A stretch of DNA of 64,000 nt from Loripinus fragilis (lineage: Eukaryota; Mollusca; Bivalvia; Lucinida; Lucinidae). Made by a program: the position numbers and the translations under genes. The notes beneath the pieces were generated by a model that had not been told where the DNA came from, ran no database searches, and saw only the letters and a program-made list of their open reading frames with translations. The stretch covers positions 32,036,690-32,100,689 of the forward strand of contig OZ026530.1 in assembly GCA_964019695.1 (NCBI GenBank). The letters are read 5' to 3'. This document shows, piece by piece, positions 21,165 to 32,479 of this stretch (its first letter is position 1; every line of letters starts with the position of its first letter).

Positions 21165-21394
21165 CAGTTTCCCCAAAGCTTGTCTGCTCTTGTCATCCGC
21201 TGAAATGTACGAATTATCTTGATCAAACAATCTATACGCAGATCAGACTGCTCCTGATGAAACAGTCAAATCTGGGTCCACACTGTATGCCTCTTTACTA
21301 ACATTCGTCAATATTTTTAACAAATGTACATGCATGAAGCAGGGCGACTTAAGCAGACCACATTTAAAATACATTTTCTGATGTTTTAAGGGTT
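21165..21394. mobile_element. MITE family B, decayed copy left of the satellite
   Basis: Shares GTCTGCT, CATCCGCTGAAATGT, CAGATCAGACTGCTCCT and TGTATGCCTCTTTACTAAC with other family B copies. It ends GTTTTAAGGGTTAA at 21394. The left end is eroded. Confidence 0.75.
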
Positions 21395-21421
21395 AAGTTA
21401 TGTTGAAAAAATGCCAAAAAT

Positions 21422-24400
21422 GCATAGTCGCTATACATATGTGTGCTCAGACAATATCAAACATACAATGTATAGCAATTGCATGCATCATAGAGTTTCC
21501 AATTGTAAGATGTGAATACTCTGCATAGTCACCTATACACGTGAGTGATCAGACAATATCAAACATGTAGTCATGTTAAGTATCATCATCATAGAGTTTC
21601 CAATTTTAAGATGTGAATACGCTGCATAGTCATCTATACACGTGAGTGATCAGACAATATCAAACATGTAGTCATGTTAAGTATCATCATCAGAGAGTTT
21701 CCAATTTTAAGATGTGAATACGCTGCATAGTCATCTATACACGTGAGTGATCAGACAATATCAAACATATAGCCGTGAGTGATCATACAATATCAAACAT
21801 GTAGTCATGTTAAGTATCATCATCATAGAGTTTCCAATTTTAAGATGTGAATACGCTGCATAGTCATCTATACACGTGAGTGATCAGACAATATCAAACA
21901 TATAGCAATGTTAAGGTTCATCATCATAGAGTTTCCAATTTTGAGATGTGAATACGCTGCATAGTAATCTATACACGTGAGTGATCAGACAATATCAAAC
22001 ATGTAGCCATGTTAAGTATCAAAGAGTTTCCAATTGTAAGATGTGAATACGCTGCGTAGTCTTCTATACACGTGAGTGATCATACAATATCAAACATGTA
22101 GCCATGTTAAGTACCAAAGAGTTTCCAATTGTAAGATGTGAATACGCTGCGTAGTCATCTATACACGTGAATGATCAGACAATATCAAACATATAGCAAT
22201 GTTAAGGTTCATCATCATAGAGTTTCCAATTTTGAGATGTGAATACGCTGCATAGTCATCTATACACGTGAGTGATCATACAATATCAAACATGTAGCCA
22301 TGTTAAGTATCAAAGAGTTTCCAATTGTAAGATGTGAATACGCTGCGTAGTCTTCTATACACGTGAGTGATCAGACAATATCAAACATGTAGCCATGTTA
22401 AGTATCATAGAGTTTCCAATTGTAAGATGTGAATACGCTGCATAGTCATCTATACACGTGAGTGATCATACAATATCAAACATGTAGCCATATTAAGTAT
22501 CAAAGAGTTTCCAATTGTAAGATGTGAATACGCTGCATAGTCACCTATACACGTGAGTGATCAGACAATATCAAACATATAGCCATGTTAAGTATCATAG
22601 AGTTTCCAATTGTAAGATGTGAATACGCTGCATAGTCACCTATACACGTAAGTGATCAGACAATTTCAAACATGTAGCCATGTTAAGTATCATAGAGTTT
22701 CCAATTGTAAGATGTGAATACGCTGCGTAGTCTTCTATACACGTGAGTAATCAGACAATATCAAACATATAGCCATGTTAAGTATCATAGAGTTTCCAAT
22801 TGTAAGATGTGAATACGCTGCATAGTCACCTATACACGTAAGTGATCAGACAATATCAAACATGTAGCCATGTTAAGTATCATAGAGTTTCCAATTGTAA
22901 GATGTGAATACGCTGCATAGTCACCTATACACGTAAGTGATCAGACAATATCAAACATGTAGTCATGTTAAGTATCATAGAGTTTCCAATTGTAAGATGT
23001 GAATACGCTGCATAGCCACCTATACACGTGAGTGATCAGACAATATCAAACATGTAGTCATGTTAAGTATCATCATCATAGATTTTCCAATTTTGAGATG
23101 TGAATACGCTGCATAGTCATCTATACACGTAAGTGATCAGACAATATCAAACATATAGCCATGTTAAGTATCATCATCATAGATTTTCCAATTTTGAGAT
23201 GTGAATACGCTGCATAGTCATCTATACACGTGAGTGATCAGACAATATCAAACATGTAGCCATGTTAAGTATCATAGAGTTTCCAATTGTAAGATGTGAA
23301 TACGCTGCATAGTCATCTATACATGTGAGTGATCAGACAATATCAAACATATAGCCATGTTAAGTATCATAGAGTTTCCAATTTTGAGATGTGAATACGC
23401 TGCATAGTCACCTATACACATGAATGATCAGACAATATCAAACATATAGCCATGTTAAGTGTCATAGAGTTTTCAATTGTAAGATGTGAATACCCTGCAT
23501 AGTCACCTATACACTTGAGTGATCAGACAATATCAAACATGTAGCCATGTTAAGTGTCATAGAGTTTTCAATTGTAAGATGTGAATACCCTGCATAGTCA
23601 CCTATACACGTGAGTGATGAGACAATAGCAAACATGTAGCCATGTTAAGTGTCATAGAGTTTTCAATTGTAAGATGTGAATACCCTGCATAGTCACCTAT
23701 ACACTTGAGTGATCAGACAATATCAAACATGTAGCCATGTTAAGTATCATAGAGTTTTCAATTGTAAGATGTGAATACCCTGCATAGTCACCTATACACG
23801 TGAGTGATGAGACAATAGCAAACATCTAGCCATGTTAAGTGTCATAGAGTTTTCAATTGTAAGATGTGAATACCCTGCATAGTCACCTATACACGTGAGT
23901 GATGAGACAATAGCAAACATGTAGCCATGTTAAGTGTTATAGAGTTTTCAATTGTAAGATGTGAATACCCTGCATAGTCACCTATACACTTGAGTGATCA
24001 GACAATATCAAACATGTAGCCATGTTAAGTGTCATAGAGTTTCCAATTGTAAGATGTGAATACGCTGCATAGTCACCTATACACATGAGTGATCAGACAA
24101 TATCAAACATATAGCCATGTTAAGTATCATAGAGTTTTCAATTGTAAGATGTGAATACCCTGCATAGTCACCTATACACTTGAGTGATCAGACAATATCA
24201 AACATGTAGCCATGTTAAGTGTCATAGAGTTTTCAATTGTAAGATGTAAGTACGCTGCATAGTCAACTATACACGTGCGTTATCAGACAATATCGAACAT
24301 GTAGCCATGTTAAGTATCATAGAGTTACCAATTGTAAGATGTGAATACATCGCATAGTCATCTATACACGTGAGTGATCAGACAATATCAAACATGTAGC

Positions 24401-25641
24401 CATTTAAAGTATCATAGATTTTCCAACTGTAAGATGTGAATACGCTGCATAGTCATCTATACACGTGAGTGATCAGACAATATCAAACATGTAGCCATGT
24501 TAAGTATCATAGAGTTTTCAATTGTAAGATGTGAACACACCGCATAGTCATCTATACACGTGAGTGATCAGACAATATCAAACATGTAGCCATGTTAAGT
24601 ATCATAGAGTTACCATTTGTAAGATGTGAATACGCTGCATAGTCACCTATACACGTGAGTGATCAGACAATATCAAACATGTAGCCATGTTAAGTATCAT
24701 AGAGTTACCAATTGTAAGATGTGAATGCATCGCATAGTCATCTATACACGTGAGTGATCAGACAATATCAAACATGTAGCCATGTTAAGTATCATAGAGT
24801 TACCAATTGTAAGATGTGAATACATCGCATAGTCACCTATACACTTGAGTGATCAGACAATATCAAACATGTAGCCATGTTAAGTATCATAGAGTTTCCA
24901 ATTGTAAGATGTGAATACGCTGCATAGCCACCTATACACGTGAGTGATCAGACAATATCAAACATGTAGCCATGTTAAGTATCATAGAGTTTCCAATTGT
25001 AAGATGTGAATACGCTGCATAGCCACCTATACACGTGAGTGATCAGACAATGTCAAACATGTAGCCATTTTTTAGTGTCATAGAGTTTCCAATTGTTAGA
25101 TGTGAATACGCTGCGTAGTCACATATACACGTGAGTGATGAGACAATAGCAAACATGTAGCCATGTTAAGTATCATAGAGTTTCCAATTGTAAGATGTGA
25201 ATACGCTGCATAGTCATCTATACACGTGAGTGATCAGACAATATCAAACATATAGCGATGTTAAGTTTCATAAAGTTTCCAATTCTAAGATATGAATACG
25301 CTGCATAGTCGTCTATACATGCGAGTGATCAGACAATATCAAACATATAGCCATTGTAACCTTTAATGCGCCAATCGCAACAACTATCGTCTGCTTTCCT
25401 CGTTTGCTGAAATGTTTAAGATGTCTCCATGGCAAACAGTGTGGACCCAGATCAGACTGCTCCTAGGAGCAGTCTGTTCTGGGTTCACGCTGTTTGCTTC
25501 TATACTTAGTTAGTCACTAATGTAAGGTAATTATTTGCAGCAGATGACTTCAGCAGACGACATTTTCAGATGCATTATTTTCTTGGCGCTTAAAGGGTAA
25601 ACTAAGTATCGTAGAGTTTCCAAGTGTAAGAATTACATCCG
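21422..25641. repeat. Satellite DNA, ~95-bp unit, about 41 copies
   Basis: Unit: GCATAGTCACCTATACACGT, GAGTGATCAGACAATATCAA, ACATGTAGCCATGTTAAGTA, TCATAGAGTTTCCAATTGTA, AGATGTGAATACGCT. The array runs head to tail to about 25357. It is then interrupted by a family B element (25359-25597) and resumes with a 35-bp remnant to about 25641. Early units carry CATCATCAT insertions. Between about 23500 and 24010 two variants (CACTTGAGTGATCAG with AATATC, and CACGTGAGTGATGAG with AATAGC) alternate, a local higher-order pattern. Most units contain the E-box CACGTG. Confidence 0.97.
25359..25597. mobile_element. MITE family B (piggyBac-like) inserted in the satellite
   Basis: Ends CCTTTAATGCGCC and, inverted, CCCTTTAAGCGCC, flanked by TAA/TTAA remnants. 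The interrupted satellite unit has TTAA exactly at this place (GCCATG-TTAA-GTATC), so the site fits a TTAA-specific insertion. Confidence 0.9.
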
Positions 25642-25796
25642 CTACTCTTGTTTCAACACAACGTCATCAGTCGCTCGTTTCTTGACTTGATGAACTTCCT
25701 CAGTTTCCTCCACTCCTAAATTAATCCCCAGTCTTCTATCGTCTCCTTTCCTTCTCCCTCTTCCTCTTCCTCTCCCTTTTCCTCCTTGGCCAGACA
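25642..25796 (-). CDS. Gly/Arg peptide exon 2 (mature region and stop)
   Basis: 155 nt: two bases completing codon 19, then 50 codons and TAG. The acceptor follows TTGTTGTTGTAG. The frame stays open upstream into the intron (VVVVV from the GTTGTTGTT tract), which is coincidental. The satellite remnant begins right at the stop codon, so the 3' UTR must lie in repeats. Confidence 0.7.
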
Positions 25797-28700
25797 CTAC
25801 AACAACAACGAGAAATAAGCGTTTTTTCGGAAGCAGTAAGAGACTTCCAACCACAAACTGTAGTGCCAACCAAGAGTGACTGTGACGTATATTTTGCTTA
25901 CAATTTGTTAAGTAAAAGTTTAACTTGTATTGTTGTTTCAAAGATGCATAGTAATGAGGCAATTCTATTTTTTCTTATAAATATGTAAAGCATGACTATT
26001 CACTGCCACGCGCATATGCAGTAATCTGTGGTAGGTTCAATATAACTGTAATCTGAGACAACCTGCACGCCCAAAATCAAGGTAAACTCGCCACTGTTTG
26101 TTTACAACGATTCTCATCTATCTTTGAAAGTACAATACACTCCTTTTGAGCTAACGCGAATTGATAGATCACCTGTGAATTTATCCTATCCTGTAGATAG
26201 GATTAATACGCAAGTGATCTATCGATTATAAGTCCCTAATAATTTTGTAAACAAAACATGAAATCACTGTCACTCTTGGCTGGCAGGACAGTAACATCAA
26301 ATTGTTATTATTCGTAAAGGACACATTGGATAATGAAAGTGACAAAACACTCTTTAGAGCAGTATACATGAGTATAAGAGTTGAGCCACGACATGTGGTT
26401 TCCAACAAGGTGGCATTTGACAAATGACTCCGACAAGCCTTTTAAGTCTCCTTTTAATCTTAGAAACTCTAAATGTTGTTCAGTCAGTAGTTTAACAGTC
26501 ATAGAATATACCAGCGAATAGCAAAGGCTCTGATCAGACTGTGCGCATGCGCAGGCTGATCTGAGCCATTGCTGGTTACACTTACCACATTGTTGGAAAT
26601 CTCATGTCGCGACTCAGTTCATACTGAATAAGCATGTATGTCCCCATCAAAGTCGGTTTATTTAAAATTATTTATTCCAATTAGTCGGGGAACCAAGGTA
26701 GAAAAAATGCTAACCCTTGCACCCGAAAGGTATACAGCTGGATTTCGTATGGTTGCAAAGGTAATTCTATGGTGAATCTGAAACCACTGTATAGCAGACT
26801 CGATCGACTTGCATAAAGCCAGAGCAGTCAACTTTCTACGGAAGCCCAGCAAGATCATGTCAAAATATATATTTTCAAAATGTTAAATATTTATATCAAG
26901 AAAGTTCAGGACTGAAAAATATTGAGTTTATATAATAATACAACATCGGCGTAGACCTCAGAAGCAGTGGTGGTCATCTGAGAATACTGCTATTGATTTT
27001 TAAAGCATGTAGATTAGGGAGCCCCCATTTTGAAATTAAATTTATAGATTTCTTTTCTTCTAAATTCACTAAAACTGCATTTATTGCCCAAAAATGTATT
27101 TAATAATTATTTACATATCGCTTGAAAGCATATCTCGTAAAAAAGTGTGTGCTTACTTATTCACTTTTGTCCTCCCGCTGAAGTGGTTTGATTTGCATAA
27201 TTTTTACATAAATAAATAAATTTTAAATTGAATGTGTTTAAACACTGCATACAGTTAGACAGACGTTTGGGACATAATTTAAGACAATTTATTTTATTTT
27301 CTATGGCAAACTAGAAAAGATAGCTGAAAAGTAAGAATATGAAAACACGATAATTTGATACTTAGTAATTTAGTCCATGCCAATTGGTGCGTAGATAAAT
27401 ACCAGGACAACTTAAGAGCAGTTTAACACATACATGAAATTTATCAAGATTTAAAGTATGTTTATCCTCCATATTTACAGCGGCTTTGAAACTGAGGGTC
27501 ATTGTAAGAACCAAGGGGATTTTACTACTGAAAAGAATAATTCCATTAATAGTGGTAAAATAAATATGAAAAAATTCGTATAACTATTATCGTATCACCA
27601 TGAAAAACCTGTCTGTCCCCGTCTGAGATGCAGGAATATAACCGCATAGTATTTGTAAAGATAAACATGTCCCTAAGAAGATTATTTTGGTGCACAAATG
27701 ACTGCCCATACTTTAAAATGCATTTGATAGTGTATTATTGTGTTATCGAACAGTTAAACGGCTTCTCATACCCATCCTCCAGATAAGACTGCGTAATGGA
27801 AAATTAGTTTTGTTATTTCTCAGCCAAAACATATGTTGTGGGTATTTAAATGGACCTATTAAATGATGCGGTTCTTTTAAAGACCAAAAGCACACTATTT
27901 AACTTATTGCTAAGGAAACATCAAAATTTCTATGCTATGAAAGATTGCTTAACATGACCTATGTGGCATACAAAAAATGCATTTTTCCGCGAAATGCAAT
28001 TCTGGTCGCATTGCTATACAGTGGTTTCATATCAAGCACTATTTAGACTATCAGTATACAAAATTCCAGCCGTATACCTTTCGGGTGCAAAAAATGTGTG
28101 TTTTTGCACGATACGCGTCTTTGGTTCCCCGACTAAATGGCTTTATCATTGGTTATACCTAACGTACTTTGTCTGTCAATAACTGAGTGTGTATAATCTA
28201 GATGTACGATGATTTGCTTTTATTGTACTCTATTTGGCTAAACATAAGTCAATGAAGTGTCACAATAACTAATGATGAGTGAACAATTAGAGGGTAAATA
28301 TTTCTACATGGACTGGTGGGCTCCACAGGTGGGTGAACGTGGAAAAGAGCATTCAACCTTTATTCATATCTTATTTCTATGACATATGAATGCATTTCTT
28401 TGGAGCTTACACATCTCTTAGGCAAATAGAACTGAATGTGTATAATCTAGATCTACGACGATTTGCTTTAATTGTACTCTATTTGGCTAAAGATATGCCA
28501 ATAAAATGTGATAATAACTAATCATTGGTGAACAATTTGAGGGTAAATATCTGATACTTAAAGATAATCAACATGAATCTAGAACTATATAAGCTACATG
28601 CTTCCGTTATTATCCTCATCTTATTGTTTCAATTTGTATTTACCATGTACACATTATAGTTGAATAAAAATATGTTTAAACCAACATGAATATCTCATCC

Positions 28701-29697
28701 ATTGGATTACTGGAGTCGTATTGTTTGGCTTTGAGAAGCTGCAACATAACTCATACCAATGTGCATTCAAATACTTATTTATTTGTCTATTTATTTATTT
28801 GTTTATTTATTTTTATGTATTTGTTTATTACAATACATAGGTAATTTGTGTATAATAGGCATGTTTACATGTCTAGATTATGATTTGTATATGTAGGGGG
28901 AGGGTCGTAACTAACGTTGCGAGAACTTGTGACCCAGCCCCATTGCTGTAATTTTTGGCAATAAAATGTGTTTAAACTTAACTATTATCAAAGCTTCACC
29001 AAATATTTTAAAGTATAACACCCATCATCAAAAATCACTTAATGTGTTATGATAATACACTCATCATAAAAAAACAAATAGTTTAAGATAATACACTCAT
29101 CATAAAAAATCAACAAATAGTTTAAGATAATACACTCATCATAAAAAAATCAACATATAGTTTAAGATAATGCACTCACCATAAAAAATCACCAAATATT
29201 TTAAGATATTACACTCATCATCAAAACATCAACACATATTTAAGGTTTTGCATTTATCATAAAAAACGTCAACAAATAATTCAAAGTATAGCAATTATCA
29301 TCAAAAAATCAACAAACATTTAAAGTAATACACTCATCATCAAAATATCACCAAAAATTTTAAGGTATAAACTAATCGTCAAAACTTCACCAAACATTTT
29401 AAGGTAATACACTCATCGTCAAAACATCACAAAATACTCTTAGATTATGAACTTATCATCAAATATCTATCATACATTTTTAGGCAATCTTCCAAAAAGC
29501 ACAGCACATTTTAAGTCACTTCACCAAAGAACATATGGGTCTAAGTATATCATTAAAATTCACTCTAGAGTGTAAGTTATTACAACTATCAGGAAAAACT
29601 CACCCACGAGATTATTGTATAAAAACTTTCTTAAAAACTCACCCAGGAGTAAGCATGCCGCCAATACTGCAAAATAGACCAGAAATGTCCCCTTCAT
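25642..29697 (-). CDS. Secreted Gly/Arg-rich peptide precursor, unknown family (two exons, 69 aa)
   Basis: Exon 1 (29697-29643) encodes MKGTFLVYFAVLAACLLL and ends one base into a codon at donor GTGAGT. Exon 2 (25796-25642) starts after a pyrimidine tract and TAG, completes Val19 and reads in frame to a TAG stop. Residues 1-19 form a signal peptide. Residues 22-40 are Gly/Arg/Lys-rich (QGGKGRGRGRGRRKGDDRR). Residues 47-52 are acidic. A KKR site (57-59) precedes the last ten residues. There is no cysteine in the mature part. Basic clusters at 33-35, 39-40 and 57-59 resemble prohormone cleavage sites; an antimicrobial, matrix-binding or neuropeptide role is possible, but none is shown. A TATA box sits at the right distance. 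Additional phase-1 exons in the 3.8-kb intron cannot be excluded. Confidence 0.7.
26095..26292. mobile_element. Palindromic MITE family H, copy 1
   Basis: The core hairpin GATAGATCAC ... CCTATCC/GGATAGG ... GTGATCTATC is bordered by TTTACAA/TTGTAAA. Copy 2, in opposite orientation, is at 38925-39117. Both end near GTCACNCTTGGCTGGCA-like sequence. Confidence 0.82.
26381..26616. mobile_element. MITE family A, copy 2
   Basis: TTGAGCCACGACATGTGG ... CTCATGTCGCGACTCA with CCAACAAGGTGG / CCACATTGTTGG inner ends and the CTGATCAGACTGTGCGCATG core. In the intron of the Gly/Arg peptide gene. Confidence 0.92.
26687..28135. mobile_element. 1.45-kb TIR element, ends TTAGTCGGGGAACCAA
   Basis: TTAGTCGGGGAACCAAGG at the left returns inverted as TTGGTTCCCCGACTAA at the right. 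The arms extend about 150 bp (GCACCCGAAAGGTATAC, ACCACTGTATAGC). The interior is AT-rich and non-coding. In the Gly/Arg gene intron. Confidence 0.85.
28182..28560. repeat. Direct duplication of a ~125-bp segment
   Basis: AACTGAGTGTGTATAATCTA at about 28182 and AACTGAATGTGTATAATCTA at about 28430 begin two copies that share GATTTGCTTT, TTGTACTCTATTTGGCTAA and GAGGGTAAATAT, about 248 bp apart. Confidence 0.8.
28985..29490. repeat. Minisatellite, ~40-60 bp units (ACACTCATCATAAAAAATCA)
   Basis: About ten diverged units with TACACTCATCATNAAAANATC followed by AACAAATAGTTTAAGATAA. Spacing is about 40 bp at the left and longer at the right. It ends about 150 bp from exon 1 of the Gly/Arg peptide gene, inside its intron. 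Confidence 0.88.
29643..29697 (-). CDS. Gly/Arg peptide exon 1 (signal peptide)
   Basis: 55 nt: 18 codons plus one base, ATG at 29697-29695, donor GTGAGT. A phase-1 break immediately after the signal peptide is the usual layout of secreted peptide genes. Confidence 0.75.
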
Positions 29698-29774
29698 CGT
29701 AACGATAGAGTAAAACCAAAGTTTTGAAATGTTGTTATAGTAAAAACTTTAATTAAAATGTCTCCAGACATGTC

Positions 29775-29782
29775 TTTATATA
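29775..29782 (-). promoter_or_regulatory. TATA box of the Gly/Arg peptide gene
   Basis: TATATAAA on the minus strand, 78 bp upstream of the ATG. A start site about 30 bp downstream gives a 5' UTR near 50 nt. Confidence 0.65.
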
Positions 29783-29829
29783 CACGGTTTACTGATTGAT
29801 TTTATGACATTCTACAAGTAAATGGCTCA

Positions 29830-30640
29830 ACAGAGCAAACCATATTAACTCTTTGCCTGAAAGTGTGCTTTGTAAATAATGTGTGCAAACAGTTTCGTCC
29901 TAGACCAGGCCTAACAAAATGTAAGGACTGAACTGCATCCAAAAGGACACCCTAATGGTAAATCTGAGCGATTTTTTGTCTGAAAAATATCTGGAACAAT
30001 AAACCCAACTAACCATAATTAGAAAACCTACGTACACAAATTGACTTTTAGGCTGATCTAAAGCCCTATAGCATCACGCAGAACCACAGACAGCACGTTA
30101 AAGTGTTTGTTTTTGACTTTTAACATTTTACTTGAATCAAAAATAAATATTTCATTATGTACTGATTTAATTTTCACAGATCATTTATCCATCGGCTAAG
30201 TTAATTACAGGACTATTTATCCGCTTTATGCAAACATCTGGAAGCAGCCATCTTACAGCAACATACACACATTTACATGAGTTTACCGCTTTATGCAGGT
30301 CAGCTAAACGATTGAAGCAGCACCTTCAGTCAATTTCTTCATTTCAATATAGTATAATGGATATTCTGTTTTAATTACAATCAACGGTCAGATCAATGCA
30401 AAGTAGAATGTTACTGTCAAAAGAAAAGTATTTTATTTTTCAATAAGTTTCATTTGGTTTTAATCTATATCTTTATGTACCCTAAATGAAGAAAATTGTT
30501 ACAAAATATGTCGTCTGCTATTACGTTAATTAGTGCTTTAAGGGTTAAATGTTTGGAATAAATATTTAATATCGGCCAGGTATCAAAATATACTTATCAA
30601 TGCACCCACTGCTAAAAATATTACTCTGAAACATTATAAT
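29830..30640. other. Upstream flank of the Gly/Arg peptide gene, no gene seen
   Basis: AT-rich sequence with a small repeat (CCGCTTTATGCA at about 30219 and 30286). No exon, tRNA or large inverted repeat. Confidence 0.5.
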
Positions 30641-30644
30641 TTTT

Positions 30645-30760
30645 TACATTAAGTATAGGTTATTCAATGTTTTGTGTTGGTTATGGAATATATACGAGGG
30701 AGCGGAGCTCCCGCGTGTATATTTCATAACGAACACAAAACATTGTATAACCTATTTAGC
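30645..30760. repeat. 115-bp palindrome
   Basis: TAGGTTATTCAATGTTTTGT ... ACAAAACATTGTATAACCTA, with centre GGAGCGGAGCTCC (about 30705). Likely a foldback MITE; a related end (GGGTTATGGAAAATATAC) occurs at 31338. Confidence 0.85.
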
Positions 30761-31423
30761 CCTGACCCAGCTGTTTCCTGTGTTGGTTTCACATCCTGAA
30801 ATGTACACATTATGAAGCATTTTGCTGCATTTCGTTTAGGAGTCTCTCATTTCTTTTTTAACCCTTGATTCTTTCACATGGGACAATTGGATTTTATTAG
30901 CAGCATTTTTGTGAGATTTTTTTTCTCCAAAATTATCTTGGAAGCATTCATTGCTCACACGTTACAGATGTATAAGCTGATCAGTCCCTACTGTTTTTGC
31001 ATTCTACCCTGATTCTCAAACAGTGGAGACACTCAGATCAGCATGTATATTCATGTGTCGTTTGGTCATGCTGTATTTATCAAAAGCATTTTGGGGCAAG
31101 CAGTGTAATTTCTGACCAGGCTTCAATGTACTCGTACATGTGCAGCCTGGTCAGTGTTTTCTGCCGTCGCCTCTTTTCTGTGGAACAGCTAACATTTGAA
31201 ATTTACATCATTTTGTGTCAATATTCCTCTCACAGTTTTGTTTAGGGTTCTCAAAATAAAACTAAATTAGGTGAAATTAACATTTTGGACAGCAATTTCC
31301 TCTCATCAAGTTATGGGAATGAATCTCACAAAAGTGTGGGTTATGGAAAATATACCACGCTGAATATGGTCCATTTCTTGCTACTGATTGGCTGAAAACA
31401 AAAGGAAGTGGGCGGGTCATGGG

Positions 31424-31794
31424 CTAAAGCTGCATAGTCTGTAACTTTTCATCTTTTAATTTTTGAAAAAAGTTTCTATTTTTCAAGAATACAGTAAAAA
31501 TACTCATAGTCAGGTAAACATTTCACCATTGTCGTAAATCTTAACAAAACAACACTATCAAAACAATAGCATTTATGTTAAAAATTAACTGTCTAGAATT
31601 ATTGGAGGGACGTAAATAATTACCAATAAGAGAAAAAACACCTCTTTTAATAAGATAATTCACTTTTCCATGCAGTTTTTAGCTGTACTGGCCATATTTA
31701 TTATGAAAATATAACTTGATTCTATTTTTACAAATGATTTAAAAAGATTTTTTTTTCGAAAAATGTTCATAGTTACAGACCTAGTCTCTTTAAC
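31424..31794. mobile_element. MITE family D, copy 2
   Basis: Aligns along its length with 9581-9957 (AAAGCTGCATAGTCTGTAAC; ATTATTGGAGGGACG; AAAATGTTCATAGTTACAG). The right end is more eroded (GACCTAGTCTCTTTAA). Confidence 0.85.
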
Positions 31795-32095
31795 AAGGAT
31801 AATATAACTTTGCTTGTGTTGTTTATAAGCAGATGAAAGTGCTTCCAGTTTTCTTGTCTAGAGATCATTGACCTGAAAATAGCCAGACCCCCATGAACAG
31901 GCACAAGTCATTAATTACAGGCTAATTGAAGAGCATTCACTAGTATTTAATGAGGGATTATTCCTGTCATACTGTAACCTTTATAATAAATGCATTTTAA
32001 AAAAGTGTGAATTTTCCCTTTAATATAGAACACGTGTGCTGACCACTGCAATGTACATTGTCTCGCAAGAGCATGAAGTCATTCTTCAAACATAA

Positions 32096-32340
32096 TTGAG
32101 CCACAACATGAGATTTCCATCAGTTTGGTTTGTGCGACCAGCAAAGACTCAGACCAGCCTGAGCTTACGCGCAGTCTGACCAGAGCCTTTGCTAGTCGCT
32201 TGAATATTCTATGGCTGTTAAGCTACTGACTGAACATCATTTGGAGTTTCTAGGCTTAACAGGAGGCTGCACAGGCTAGTGTGAGTCTACACTTGTCAAA
32301 ATGTAAGATTGTTGGAAATCACATGTCGCGGCGCATATTA
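32096..32340. mobile_element. MITE family A, copy 3 (inverted orientation)
   Basis: TTGAGCCACAACATGAGATT ... GGAAATCACATGTCGCGGCG, with the core read in the opposite direction to copies 1 and 2 (AGACCAGCCTGAGCTTACGC). Confidence 0.9.
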
Positions 32341-32479
32341 TGTGCACAACTATCTAGTGGGTCTTGAGTCCTAATCTTTGGCCCGCGGCCTTTATCAAAC
32401 TGCAATACGCAGAGTTGTCGTAGTCCTCACTGCTAGAATATGCACTCAGTACCAAAATAGCGTACAATTGCTTTATTTC

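Noticed and set aside
21422..25641. CRISPR-like array
   Set aside because: The whole ~95-bp unit repeats without unique spacers, in a eukaryotic context: satellite DNA.
25797..25962. Upstream extension of the Gly/Arg exon, which would make a protein with a hydrophobic LLLLP...LFLVVVVV segment
   Set aside because: The hydrophobic stretch comes from the intron pyrimidine tract (GTTGTTGTTGTAG), and a better signal-peptide exon with matching phase and TATA box exists at 29643-29697.
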